From JAQUPP01 sp041649955 (lineage in GTDB: Bacteria > Patescibacteriota > Patescibacteriia > UBA2591 > JAQUPP01): a stretch of DNA of 28,077 nt. Location: the NCBI GenBank assembly GCA_041649955.1, contig JBAZMD010000010.1, positions 1 through 28,077 on the forward strand. Direction: 5' to 3'. The position numbers and the translations under genes are program-made. Shown piece by piece: positions 7,644-15,353 of the stretch (within the stretch, counting starts at the first letter, position 1; every line of letters starts with the position of its first letter). The notes below the pieces were generated by a model. The model ran no database searches and was not told the DNA's origin. It worked only from the letters and a program-made list of their open reading frames with translations.

Positions 7644-8591
7644 TTATTTTTTTAGCGCCAAGGCAATAATTTTATCCAATAATTTTGTAAATGATATGCC
7701 GGCCGCGGCAGCTGATTTCGGCATCAAACTTTCCGATGTCAAGCCGGGGATAGTGTTGGTTTCCAAAACATAAAGTTGATTATTTCTTATCATCATATCA
7801 GTGCGGATAACGCCTCGCGCGCCTATAATACAATGCACTTTGACGGCTATTTCTTGCGCTTGCTTGGTTAATTCAGGGCCAATTTGGGCCGGACAGATTT
7901 CCTGGCTTTTGCCGGAATATTTTGCTTTGAGATCGAAAAATTTATTTTGCGGAATAATTTCAATCACCGGCAAGGCTGTTGGTTTTTCATTGCCAATGGT
8001 CGGCACACTTATTTCTTTTTTGCCCAAATATTCTTCAATCAAAATCAATTCATCAAATTTAAATGCGTTTTTAATGCTTTTTTCCAAATCATTTTTTGTC
8101 CAGGCAATATTAATGCCATAACTTGAGCCGGAAGTGTCTGGCTTGATTACGCAAGGCAGTTTTATTTTTTTGATAATTTCAGCACAAATCTTTTTTTTAT
8201 TTTTTTGCCAATCGTTTTTCGCAATAGCTGAATATTTCGGCGTTTTGATTTTGTTAAATTGGAAAAGTTGGCGCGATTTCAGTTTGCTCATTGCCAGAGC
8301 CGAAGCAAGCGCGCCGGAAAAGGTATAGGGAATTTTTAAAATTTCAAGCAGCGACTGAATTTTTCCGTCTTCGCCGATTGGGCCGTGCAGGGCGATAAAA
8401 GCCAAATCAACTTTTTTTCTTAAATTAAAAAGTTGAGAAATGAATTTTAGGTCCGGATTGACTTCAATCTGATAAACTTGATATTTTTTCTTGTCCAAGT
8501 ATTTTAAAATTGATTTGCCGGAAGCGAAAGAAATTTTCCGTTCAGCCGAAAGCCCGCCCATTAATAATGCGATTTTAATTTTTTTATTCAT
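7644..8591 (-). CDS. ddl: D-alanine--D-alanine ligase
   Basis: The enzyme joins two D-alanines with ATP to make the dipeptide used at the end of peptidoglycan stem peptides. It has the ATP-grasp layout: N-terminal LLMGGLSAERKISFASG, FIALHGPIGEDG, the KPDTSGSSYGI phosphate loop, EEYLGKKEISV, and LYVLETNTIPGLTSESLMP with the metal-binding residues. I chose the ATG at 8591 (MNKKIKIALLMGG, 315 residues). A start 12 codons upstream is possible but would lie inside the promoter. With the -10 box TATTAT 6 nt before this ATG the message is probably leaderless. The EndoQ-like gene follows after 1 nt. Confidence 0.93.
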   Translation of the reverse strand: MNKKIKIALLMGGLSAERKISFASGKSILKYLDKKKYQVYQIEVNPDLKFISQLFNLRKKVDLAFIALHGPIGEDGKIQSLLEILKIPYTFSGALASALAMSKLKSRQLFQFNKIKTPKYSAIAKNDWQKNKKKICAEIIKKIKLPCVIKPDTSGSSYGINIAWTKNDLEKSIKNAFKFDELILIEEYLGKKEISVPTIGNEKPTALPVIEIIPQNKFFDLKAKYSGKSQEICPAQIGPELTKQAQEIAVKVHCIIGARGVIRTDMMIRNNQLYVLETNTIPGLTSESLMPKSAAAAGISFTKLLDKIIALALKK

Positions 8592-8597
8592 AGATAT

Positions 8598-8640
8598 ATA
8601 ATAGCAAAAAGGGCCGGAAAAATCCAACCCTTTTTTGCTA
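8598..8640. promoter_or_regulatory. ddl promoter overlapped by a long dyad
   Basis: On the minus strand TATTAT (8603-8598) with TGC before it is the -10 box of ddl, with a possible -35 TTGGAT 18 nt upstream. The same DNA carries a dyad: TAGCAAAAAGGG (8602-8613) pairs with CCCTTTTTTGCTA (8628-8640) around a 14-nt loop that has a short dyad of its own. As it lies over the promoter and upstream of the likely start of the message, an operator is more likely than a terminator. Confidence 0.6.
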
Positions 8641-8663
8641 TAAATAATATCGTAAGAGACTTC

Positions 8664-8691
8664 TTGTTTTTAAAAAATACTGTGTTATAAT
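8664..8691 (+). promoter_or_regulatory. ruvB promoter (leaderless)
   Basis: TATAAT (8686-8691) with TGTG just before it and a partial -35 TTGTTT (8664-8669) at 16 nt. Only 8 nt separate the -10 from the ruvB ATG, so the transcript should begin at or within a base or two of the start codon. Confidence 0.7.
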
Positions 8692-8699
8692 ATCAATGT

Positions 8700-9713
8700 A
8701 TGAGTAAATTCAAGGAACAAAATATTATTGCCCCTGAAGATCTGGAAGAAGATAAAACAATGGATAGGACTTTGAGGCCGAGGAATTTAAAAGAATTTAT
8801 CGGGCAAAAAAAGTTAAAAGATAATTTGAAGATTTTTGTTGAAGCGGCTAAACAGCGCGGCGAATCTTTGGATCACGTTTTATTTTACGGTCCGCCCGGT
8901 CTTGGCAAAACGACTTTATCTTATATTATCGCCAATGAAATGGGCGTTAATATTCGCATCACCTCCGGACCGACTATGGATAAGGTAGGCGACTTGGCGG
9001 CAATTTTGACAAATTTGGAAAATGGCGATATTTTATTTATTGACGAAATACACCGCTTGAGCAAGGTTATTGAAGAAGTTTTATATCCGGCCATGGAAGA
9101 ATATGGTATTGATTTGGTGGTCGGCAAAGGGCCGATGGCCAGAAATTTGCGTTTGGATTTGCCGCGTTTTACTTTAATCGGCGCGACAACCCGGCCCAGC
9201 CTTCTTTCCGCGCCTTTAAGAGATCGTTTCGGCTTGACTCATCAATTGGATTTTTATCAAAATAAAGATATTGAAGAAATTATCAATCGTTCGGCTCGTA
9301 TTTTAAAAATAGAAATAACACCTGAAACAGCCGAGGAAATTGCCAAAAGATCCCGTTTCACTCCGAGAGTGGCAAATCGTTTGTTGAAAAGAGTGAGAGA
9401 TTTTGCTCAAGTTGACGGACAAAAAATTATTGAAAAAGATTTTGCCATTAAATCTTTGGGAATGCTGGAAATTGACGAATTGGGGCTTAATCAAATGGAT
9501 CGAAAAATTTTAACCACCATAATTGATAAATTTGCCGGCGGTCCGGTCGGTTTGAAAACTTTGGCCATGGCTACTTCAGAAGACTTGGAATCAGTTGAAG
9601 AAATTTATGAACCATATTTAACCCAGCTTGGTTTTTTAAAAAGAACGCCGCGCGGCAGAATGGCAACAGAAGGAGCTTATAAGCATTTGGGATACAAAAC
9701 AAAATTAATTTAA
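8700..9713 (+). CDS. ruvB: Holliday junction branch migration helicase RuvB
   Basis: This AAA+ ATPase drives branch migration of Holliday junctions together with RuvA. In 337 residues the Walker A GPPGLGKT (64-71), Walker B FIDEIHR (DEIH 115-118), sensor 1 GATTRPS (161-167) and arginine finger segment LRDRFG are all intact. The C-terminal winged helix includes FLKRTPRGRMAT, the usual DNA-binding end. Length is normal. It is divergent from ddl and followed after 13 nt by the processing protease gene. ruvA and ruvC are not in the window. Confidence 0.97.
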   Translation: MSKFKEQNIIAPEDLEEDKTMDRTLRPRNLKEFIGQKKLKDNLKIFVEAAKQRGESLDHVLFYGPPGLGKTTLSYIIANEMGVNIRITSGPTMDKVGDLAAILTNLENGDILFIDEIHRLSKVIEEVLYPAMEEYGIDLVVGKGPMARNLRLDLPRFTLIGATTRPSLLSAPLRDRFGLTHQLDFYQNKDIEEIINRSARILKIEITPETAEEIAKRSRFTPRVANRLLKRVRDFAQVDGQKIIEKDFAIKSLGMLEIDELGLNQMDRKILTTIIDKFAGGPVGLKTLAMATSEDLESVEEIYEPYLTQLGFLKRTPRGRMATEGAYKHLGYKTKLI

Positions 9714-9726
9714 ATTTTATAAAACA

Positions 9727-10938
9727 ATGAAATTAATTTCTCAAAAAAAAGCGATTTTTCTCTTGATTATTATTTTCGTGGTTGCTTTCGTCGGCGGAAT
9801 AGTTACCGGCAATCATTTTGTTTATTTAAAATTAGGCAAGTGGCAAGCGCCGCAGCCGATTTTTCAATCAGCCAGTCCGGATGCCAATCTTGATTATGAT
9901 TTGTTTTGGCAGGTTTGGTCTATTTTGAAAGAACGTTATGTTGAGCAGCCGGTAACGGATAAAAATTTATTTTACGGTTCGCTTAAAGGATTAGTCAGCG
10001 GATTGGATGATCCTTATTCTAATTTTTTAGATCCGGAAACCGCAAAAAGATTTTTGGATGAAATGTCCGGTAATTTTGAAGGCATTGGCATTGAAATCGG
10101 AATCAAGGATAATCGCTTGACCGTGATTGCTCCCTTGCCCGACACGCCTGCTTTCAGGGCCGGAATGAGAACTGGCGATAAAATTTACGCCATTGATGAT
10201 AAGGATACTTCTGGTATGGCGTTGGATGAAGCGGCTAATTTAATTCGCGGGAAAAAGGGAACTAAAGTTAAATTGCTTATTTGGCGAACAGGCGATTCAA
10301 GCGCTCAAGATTTGGAATTAATCAGAGATGTTATCAGTATTAAGACGGTTTCTTGGCAATTGGTCGGAAATAATATCGCTCTTTTAAAGGTTTCGCATTT
10401 TGACCAAGATACTTGGACTGATTTTCAAAATATCGCTCAAATTATTTTAAAAGCCAATCCTAAGGGCTTGATTCTTGATTTAAGAAACAATCCGGGCGGT
10501 TATTTGGATACATCAGTGGATATAGCCGGTTATTGGGTAAATAAAGACATAGTCGTGACAGCCAAAGATGCGAAAGGCGAGGTGACGGAATACCGGGCCA
10601 ATGGCAGAGGAGAACTTAAAAATTTGCCGATAATTGTGCTCGTCAACGGCGGTTCGGCTTCAGCTTCGGAAATTTTAGCCGGCGCTTTGCAAGATTATAA
10701 ATTAGCCACTCTTTTGGGAGAAAAAACTTTTGGCAAGGGTTCGGTTCAGGAATTGGAAAATTTTGCCGACGGATCAGCTTTGAAATTAACTGTTGCTCAT
10801 TGGTATACGCCATTGGGTCGCTCAATTAATAAAGAGGGAATTACACCGGATATCAAAGTTGAATTAACTGAAGAAGATTACAAGCTTAATCGAGATCCGC
10901 AGCTTCAAAAAGCAATAGAAATTTTGGAAAAGAAGTAA
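9727..10938 (+). CDS. Carboxy-terminal processing protease (S41 family, CtpA/Prc type)
   Basis: The 403-residue protein has one N-terminal membrane segment (about 9-30) that acts as a signal anchor and places the rest outside the membrane. Residues about 85-190 hold the PDZ domain, with EGIGIEIG and the substrate groove text VIAPLPDTPAFRAGMRTGDKI. The protease core contains LILDLRNNPGGYLDTS, the nucleophile serine in NGGSASASEILAG (near residue 312) and the general base lysine in GEKTFGKGSVQ (near 337). Such enzymes trim C-termini of exported proteins. No ribosome site precedes the ATG, so it is probably translated from the ruvB message. Confidence 0.93.
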   Translation: MKLISQKKAIFLLIIIFVVAFVGGIVTGNHFVYLKLGKWQAPQPIFQSASPDANLDYDLFWQVWSILKERYVEQPVTDKNLFYGSLKGLVSGLDDPYSNFLDPETAKRFLDEMSGNFEGIGIEIGIKDNRLTVIAPLPDTPAFRAGMRTGDKIYAIDDKDTSGMALDEAANLIRGKKGTKVKLLIWRTGDSSAQDLELIRDVISIKTVSWQLVGNNIALLKVSHFDQDTWTDFQNIAQIILKANPKGLILDLRNNPGGYLDTSVDIAGYWVNKDIVVTAKDAKGEVTEYRANGRGELKNLPIIVLVNGGSASASEILAGALQDYKLATLLGEKTFGKGSVQELENFADGSALKLTVAHWYTPLGRSINKEGITPDIKVELTEEDYKLNRDPQLQKAIEILEKK

Positions 10939-10940
10939 TT

Positions 10941-10961
10941 CTGAACCGCTAAATGGTTCAG
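10941..10961 (+). repeat. Short hairpin after the S41 protease gene
   Basis: CTGAACC (10941-10947) and GGTTCAG (10955-10961) form a 7-bp hairpin 2 nt after the stop codon. It has no T run and may stabilise the 3' end ahead of the terminator 17 nt further on. Confidence 0.6.
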
Positions 10962-10977
10962 GATTTAGTAAAAAAAT

Positions 10978-11003
10978 AAAAAGGATTTTAAAAATCCTTT
11001 TTA
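10978..11003. terminator. Bidirectional terminator between the protease gene and rpmA
   Basis: AAAAAGGATTTT (10978-10989) pairs with AAAATCCTTTTT (10991-11002), with A runs on one side and T runs on the other. It separates the convergent plus-strand protease gene and minus-strand rpmA. Confidence 0.88.
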
Positions 11004-11025
11004 TTTTTTATAAAGAAATTATTAT

Positions 11026-11298
11026 TTATTTCACGCTGACAATTTTTTTGCAGCGCAATTTGCCGGTAAAATCCGGTGATTTTTTTTGGCTAAAATAAAT
11101 CGTTCCTTCTTTAATGGCGTAAAGAGTATAGTCAGATCCTTTTCTGACGCCAACTCCAGGATGAAATTTGGTACCGCGTTGGCGGACAATAATCATTCCG
11201 GGTTTTGTTTTTTGGCCATGAGACATTTTAACGCCCAATCTTTTTCCTTGTGAATCGCGGCCTAAAGCTGTAGAACCGCCTGCTTTCTTGTGTGACAT
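11026..11298 (-). CDS. rpmA: Large ribosomal subunit protein bL27
   Basis: The 90-residue protein is bL27, which reaches toward the peptidyl transferase centre with its N-terminal tail. MSHKKAGGSTALGRDSQGKR is followed by KMSHGQKTKPGMIIVRQRG and the conserved TKFHPGVGVRKGSDYTLYA. The start is clear because the family begins with the (S)HKKAGGS tail and carries no propeptide here. The usual partner rplU is not adjacent; rpmA is alone with its own promoter at 11370-11397. Its leader of about 65 nt contains a long hairpin. Confidence 0.97.
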   Translation of the reverse strand: MSHKKAGGSTALGRDSQGKRLGVKMSHGQKTKPGMIIVRQRGTKFHPGVGVRKGSDYTLYAIKEGTIYFSQKKSPDFTGKLRCKKIVSVK

Positions 11299-11350
11299 AA
11301 GGTTAGAATTTAGAATTTGGAATCTAGAATTTAGAGTCTAGATTCTAAAA
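11299..11350 (-). repeat. Repetitive leader of rpmA with a hairpin
   Basis: The stretch is made of variations on TTAGAATT. GAATCTAGA (11320-11328) and TCTAGATTC (11337-11345) form a perfect 9-bp dyad that extends outward with AAATT/AATTT after one mismatch. On the minus strand this is the 5' leader of rpmA and would fold just upstream of the start. No Shine-Dalgarno site is evident (the bases before the ATG read CTAACCTT). Confidence 0.65.
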
Positions 11351-11369
11351 TTAATTTATATTAATAATT

Positions 11370-11397
11370 ATTATAACAATTCAAAAATTTGTGTCAA
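11370..11397 (-). promoter_or_regulatory. rpmA promoter, -35 at the edge of E2
   Basis: On the minus strand TTGACA (11397-11392), a 16-nt spacer and a consensus TATAAT (11375-11370). The first four bases of the -35 are the flanking TTGA copy of element E2. Confidence 0.85.
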
Positions 11398-11531
11398 CCC
11401 CCTCACCAAACGGCGATATTTTTTATCTTAGAGATTAATAAAATAACAAGCCTTAATTTTATATTAGAACTTTATATTAAAGATTTTTTTATTTGCGCCC
11501 AAAGGCGCTAATCGCCGTTCAGGTGAGGGGG
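11398..11531. mobile_element. E2: 134-bp MITE-like element with TCAA/TTGA duplication
   Basis: The inverted ends are CCCCCTCACCAAACGGCGAT (11398-11417) and, at 11511-11531, the complement of CCCCCTCACC-TGAACGGCGAT. Just inside the right end is the hairpin GCGCC-CAAA-GGCGC (11495-11508), and the rest is AT-rich. TCAA flanks it directly on both sides (11394-11397 and 11532-11535). Read on the minus strand it has the same order as E1 and E4: end, hairpin, AT-rich part, end, then the -35 of a gene. It has no reading frame of note. Confidence 0.75.
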
Positions 11532-11551
11532 TCAAGGTTATTTAAACGAGT

Positions 11552-11577
11552 AAGAGAGAACCCTAAAGTTCTCTCTT
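11552..11577 (-). terminator. Possible terminator of the 65-residue membrane protein gene
   Basis: AAGAGAGAAC (11552-11561) and GTTCTCTCTT (11568-11577) form a perfect 10-bp stem with a 6-nt loop, starting 9 nt past the stop codon on the minus strand. The run that follows on that strand is only moderately T-rich. Confidence 0.6.
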
Positions 11578-11586
11578 AATTTATTT

Positions 11587-11784
11587 CTATGTCGTTTCTC
11601 GCTTTTCCGCGACAACACCAATCATCATTAGGGTAATTACTGTTACCCAACACCATACTTGCATTGCCATTCGACCGGCATTAGATTCTCCAATCGGATC
11701 TTCTAAAAATCCCCAAATCATTACCCAAAACACTAGAAACGCTGCAAAAGCTAAACCTATTAAGTATTCTCTAATTTTTTCCAC
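11587..11784 (-). CDS. 65-residue membrane protein of unknown function
   Basis: The small protein has two likely membrane helices, about residues 8-27 (LIGLAFAAFLVFWVMIWGFL) and about 40-58, joined by a loop with EDPIGESNAGR. The start is GTG at 11784, chosen because GGGAGGAAG lies 2-4 nt before it and because no other in-frame start precedes the first helix. It has its own promoter and a hairpin after the stop, so it is a single-gene unit like the other unrecognised genes here. I do not recognise the family. Confidence 0.65.
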   Translation of the reverse strand: MEKIREYLIGLAFAAFLVFWVMIWGFLEDPIGESNAGRMAMQVWCWVTVITLMMIGVVAEKRETT

Positions 11785-11808
11785 TCTTCCTCCCTTTTTA
11801 TATTATAT

Positions 11809-11837
11809 AGAGTAGCACATTTTTTATTTTTTGTCAA
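11809..11837 (-). promoter_or_regulatory. Promoter of the 65-residue membrane protein gene
   Basis: On the minus strand TTGACA (11837-11832), a 17-nt spacer ending in TGTGC and a weak -10 TACTCT (11814-11809). The spacer text AAAAAATGTGC matches that of the 6289 promoter. ACTCT in the early leader could pair with AGAGT beside the ribosome site. Confidence 0.6.
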
Positions 11838-11855
11838 GTATTCCTTTTGATTTTT

Positions 11856-12332
11856 TTATTGATATTTTTTTACATCAACACCCAAATCTTTCGGGCCAAA
11901 CCCCAATGGCAATAATTCATTGATAGTGCAAAGGACAATTTTGTCTTTTTTGGTAGTGGAAAGAATTATTTCCATATCTTTTTCCGCGATTTGGCTGGCC
12001 TCATAAAGCATTTGCCGGCATGATCCGCAAGGCGCACTTACTTCGGCAGTGTCAAAATTTTCACCTTTGCCGATAATAGCCAAAGCTTTTAATGCGCGCT
12101 TGCCCATGGCATTAGCTCTAGCCAATGCCGCGCGCTCTGCGCAAATAGTTAATCCGCCATAAGAAGCGCTTTCGTAGTTAGCGCCGGTAATTATTTCTTC
12201 ATCAAAAGTAAGCAATGCCGCACCGACAGAAAAATGAGAATAAGGATTATAGGCATTTTTCATTACTTTTTCCGCTTCAGCTAAAAGATTTTTTTGAACA
12301 GGAGTTAAATCCTGATAATTTATATTTTTCAT
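11856..12332 (-). CDS. cdd: Cytidine deaminase
   Basis: The enzyme converts cytidine and deoxycytidine to uridine and deoxyuridine in pyrimidine salvage. It carries the zinc site of the homotetrameric type: CAERAALA with the proton-shuttling glutamate, and PCGSCRQML with the two other cysteines. Upstream, NAYNPYSHFSVGAAL and GANYESASYGGLTICAE are typical. I chose the ATG at 12332 (MKNINYQDLTPVQ, 158 residues); an in-frame ATG at 12371 is part of the likely -10 box and so cannot start the message. The promoter TTGACA-16-TATGAT on the minus strand overlaps the divergent promoter of the gene at 12418. Confidence 0.92.
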   Translation of the reverse strand: MKNINYQDLTPVQKNLLAEAEKVMKNAYNPYSHFSVGAALLTFDEEIITGANYESASYGGLTICAERAALARANAMGKRALKALAIIGKGENFDTAEVSAPCGSCRQMLYEASQIAEKDMEIILSTTKKDKIVLCTINELLPLGFGPKDLGVDVKKYQ

Positions 12333-12360
12333 TTTTTCATTTTTATTTTTAGATAAGTTA

Positions 12361-12410
12361 ATCATAATCAACTGTCAGAACTTGTCAATAATTTAAAATT
12401 AGTATATAAT
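12361..12410. promoter_or_regulatory. Divergent promoters of cdd and the 12418 gene with shared -35
   Basis: Plus strand: TTGTCA (12382-12387), 17-nt spacer, TATAAT (12405-12410), then only 7 nt to the ATG at 12418, so probably leaderless. Minus strand: TTGACA (12388-12383), 16-nt spacer, TATGAT (12366-12361). The two -35 boxes overlap by five base pairs, so the two promoters cannot be occupied at once. Confidence 0.75.
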
Positions 12411-12417
12411 ATCTTTC

Positions 12418-12786
12418 ATGAGTCTTGATAAAGTTCTCCAAAATATTCAAAAAAGCAAATTCTGGAAAGATAAAAAAATCATATCTTTTATTTATTCAGG
12501 ATTATTTTTAAATATAATCACTTGGCTGATTATATTGATTTTTCATGGCCGCAAAGGACAAATTTCTTTGCATTACAATATTTTATCCGGTGTGGATTCC
12601 ATCGGCCATTGGTCAAAATTGCTTGAGATTCCTTTGGTCGGATTGGCAATATTGATTCTTAATTCATTTCTAATTTTTTATTTTTATCTTCGCCGAAAAA
12701 CCAGCTTGATTTATTTTTTGCTCGCCGGTATTTTAGCTGTTCAAATTATTTTATTAATTTCAGTTTTATTAATCAGTAATTTATAA
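12418..12786 (+). CDS. Membrane protein of unknown function ahead of mraY
   Basis: The 122-residue protein has three likely membrane helices, about residues 23-43, 70-91 and 97-119. Between the first two is an exposed segment with ISLHYNILSGVDSIGHWSK; short membrane proteins with a similar LHYN...G(I/V)D.IG segment recur in candidate-phyla genomes, in my recollection, without a known role. It lies 5 nt before mraY and is first in that transcript. The promoter predicts a leaderless message. A part in wall precursor synthesis is only suggested by position. Confidence 0.75.
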   Translation: MSLDKVLQNIQKSKFWKDKKIISFIYSGLFLNIITWLIILIFHGRKGQISLHYNILSGVDSIGHWSKLLEIPLVGLAILILNSFLIFYFYLRRKTSLIYFLLAGILAVQIILLISVLLISNL

Positions 12787-12791
12787 GGGGT

Positions 12792-13835
<1,044 letters not shown>

Positions 13836-13838
13836 AAA

Positions 13839-13886
13839 GTAAGGAGTTTTGTCTCCGACGTGGCGTCGGAGGAACAAAACCCTTAC
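13839..13886. repeat. 48-bp near-perfect palindrome between mraY and murD
   Basis: The arms are GTAAGG, GTTTTGT and CTCCGACG on the left and CGTCGGAG, ACAAAAC and CCTTAC on the right, a 21-bp stem with a 3-nt TGG loop, a one-base bulge (13845) on the left and two (GA, 13872-13873) on the right. It starts 4 nt after the mraY stop codon and ends 43 nt before the murD start. With no T run it is not a normal terminator; it resembles REP-type intergenic palindromes. Confidence 0.8.
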
Positions 13887-13929
13887 CCGCCTAGATTTTT
13901 GGACTATTAAAAATTTTAAGAAATTTACT

Positions 13930-15321
13930 ATGAATTTATCTGGTAAAAAAGTTTTAGTAATGGGGCTCGGAATTATCGGCGGGGGATTGGAAACGGTTAA
14001 ATGGCTGTTAAAACAAGGAGCGAAAATTACCATTACTGATTTAAGAACCAAAAAAGAACTTACATCATCTCTTGAAAAACTTAAAAATTTTTCAATAAAA
14101 TATATTTTAGGCAAACATCGTCCGCAGGATTTCAAATCTGCGGATTTAATTATTAAAAATCCGGCTGTTCGCAACAGTTCGCCTTTTTTAAAAATAGCTC
14201 AAAAAAATAAAGTGCCCATTACCACTGATATCAATCTTTTTTTTGAGCAATACCCGGGACAAATTATCGGCATTACCGGTACCAAGGGTAAATCAACCAC
14301 TGCGACTTTAATTTATCAAATTTTAAAAAAGTCCGGACAAAAAGTTAATCTCGGCGGAAATATCGGTTTTTCACCGCTTAAATTTTTAAATAATAAAGCA
14401 AAAAATAACAGTAAAATGATTTTAGAACTTTCTTCTTTTCATCTTGAAAATATTAAAAAAGGGCCGGATATCGCCGTTATAACCAATATTTTCCCGGATC
14501 ATTTGGACAGATATAAAACTCTTAAAGAATATATTGAAGCGAAAAAAATTATTTTAAAAAGCCAGACCAAAAATGGAATTGCGATTTTAAATTATGATAA
14601 TAAGCGATCGCGCCAATTAAGTTCTTGCTGCCAAGGCAAAGTTTTTTGGTTTTCTAAAAGACCTTTTCAAAAAGACGGCGTATTTTTGAAAAATCAAGAA
14701 ATTTATTTTTGCCAGAACAATCAATTAGAAAAAATTTGTTCTGTCGCTAAAATCAAAATGTTGGGAGAGCATAATTTGGAAAATATTTTGGCTGCGGTCT
14801 GCATCGCCTCTATCTTAAAAATTAAACCGCAATTGATTCAAAAATTTTTAAATGATTTTTCCGGCATAGCCAATCGTTTGGAATTAGTAAGGATATTCAA
14901 GGGAGTAAAATATTATAATGACACGGCGGCCACCATGCCCGAAGCGGCGATCAACGCTTTGAAGTCTTTTAATAAGCCGGTTATTTTGATTTGCGGCGGA
15001 GCGGATAAAAATTTAAAATTTCAAGAATTCGCGCGATATATAAAGAAATACGGCAAAATTGTAATTTTACTTCCCGGCACGGCCACTCACAAATTATCCG
15101 CTCGTCTTCGCGAGCGGACCCGCTCACTCCAAAAGGAGGTGAGCGGGAAAAACAAATTAATTGAGGTTGGTTCAATGAAAGAAGCGATTGAAGTATCTCA
15201 AAAAAGCGCAAAAAAGGGCGATATTGTTCTTTTGTCTCCCGGTTGCGCCAGTTTTGGATTGTTTAAAAACGAATTTGATCGCGGCAAACAATTTGCCAAA
15301 ATTATCAAAACTTTGAAATAA
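13930..15321 (+). CDS. murD: UDP-N-acetylmuramoyl-L-alanine--D-glutamate ligase MurD
   Basis: MurD adds D-glutamate to UDP-MurNAc-L-alanine with ATP. I start it at 13930 (MNLSGKKVLVMGLGIIG, 463 residues), where the N-terminal Rossmann domain begins; an upstream in-frame start lies in the palindrome after mraY. The central domain has GITGTKGKSTT for ATP, LELSSFHLE and ITNIFPDHLDRY. The C-terminal domain has YNDTAATMPEAA, GGADKNLKF and SPGCASFGLFKNEFDRG, which are typical. After LPGTATHKL there is an unusual stretch, SARLRERTRSLQKEVSGKN, coded by two GC-rich hairpins at 15097-15147. The last codons form one arm of a long hairpin with the sequence past the stop. Confidence 0.95.
   Translation: MNLSGKKVLVMGLGIIGGGLETVKWLLKQGAKITITDLRTKKELTSSLEKLKNFSIKYILGKHRPQDFKSADLIIKNPAVRNSSPFLKIAQKNKVPITTDINLFFEQYPGQIIGITGTKGKSTTATLIYQILKKSGQKVNLGGNIGFSPLKFLNNKAKNNSKMILELSSFHLENIKKGPDIAVITNIFPDHLDRYKTLKEYIEAKKIILKSQTKNGIAILNYDNKRSRQLSSCCQGKVFWFSKRPFQKDGVFLKNQEIYFCQNNQLEKICSVAKIKMLGEHNLENILAAVCIASILKIKPQLIQKFLNDFSGIANRLELVRIFKGVKYYNDTAATMPEAAINALKSFNKPVILICGGADKNLKFQEFARYIKKYGKIVILLPGTATHKLSARLRERTRSLQKEVSGKNKLIEVGSMKEAIEVSQKSAKKGDIVLLSPGCASFGLFKNEFDRGKQFAKIIKTLK
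15089..15159. repeat. In-frame double-hairpin insertion in murD between 8-bp direct repeats
   Basis: ACAAATTA occurs at 15089-15096 and again at 15152-15159, exactly 63 bp (21 codons) apart. Between them lie hairpin 1, TCCGCTCG/CGAGCGGA (15097-15118), and hairpin 2, CCCGCTCAC/GTGAGCGGG (15119-15147), both GC-rich in an AT-rich gene and both starting with CCGCTC. Removing 63 bp joins HKL directly to IEVGSMKEA and keeps the frame. The peptide falls in a loop-forming part of the C-terminal domain that varies between MurD proteins. Confidence 0.7.
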
Positions 15322-15350
15322 ATTATGAACAAAGTTTTGCAATAATTTTG
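15297..15350. repeat. Long hairpin across the murD stop codon
   Basis: CAAAATTATCAAAACTTTG (15297-15315) is coding sequence for the end of MurD. It pairs with CAAAGTTTTG-CA-ATAATTTTG (15330-15350), leaving a 2-nt CA bulge, and the stop codon is in the loop. GAGC then joins it to E6. The hairpin beside E5 has the same bulge position and the same GAGC junction but different stem sequence. Confidence 0.75.
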
Positions 15351-15353
15351 AGC

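Noticed and set aside
7801..8328. Three plus-strand frames antisense to ddl
   Set aside because: They are shadows of the conserved ddl frame, and their hydrophobic phenylalanine-rich peptides arise from AT-rich lysine codons read backward.
12333..12371. Upstream start of cdd at 12371
   Set aside because: That ATG is part of the predicted -10 box TATGAT on the same strand, so it would not be transcribed; the extra residues are also not typical of cytidine deaminases.
13849..13929. Upstream start of murD at 13849
   Set aside because: The extension is encoded by the right part of the 48-bp palindrome and gives a peptide unlike any MurD N-terminus; the Rossmann start MNLSGKKVLVMG fits the family.
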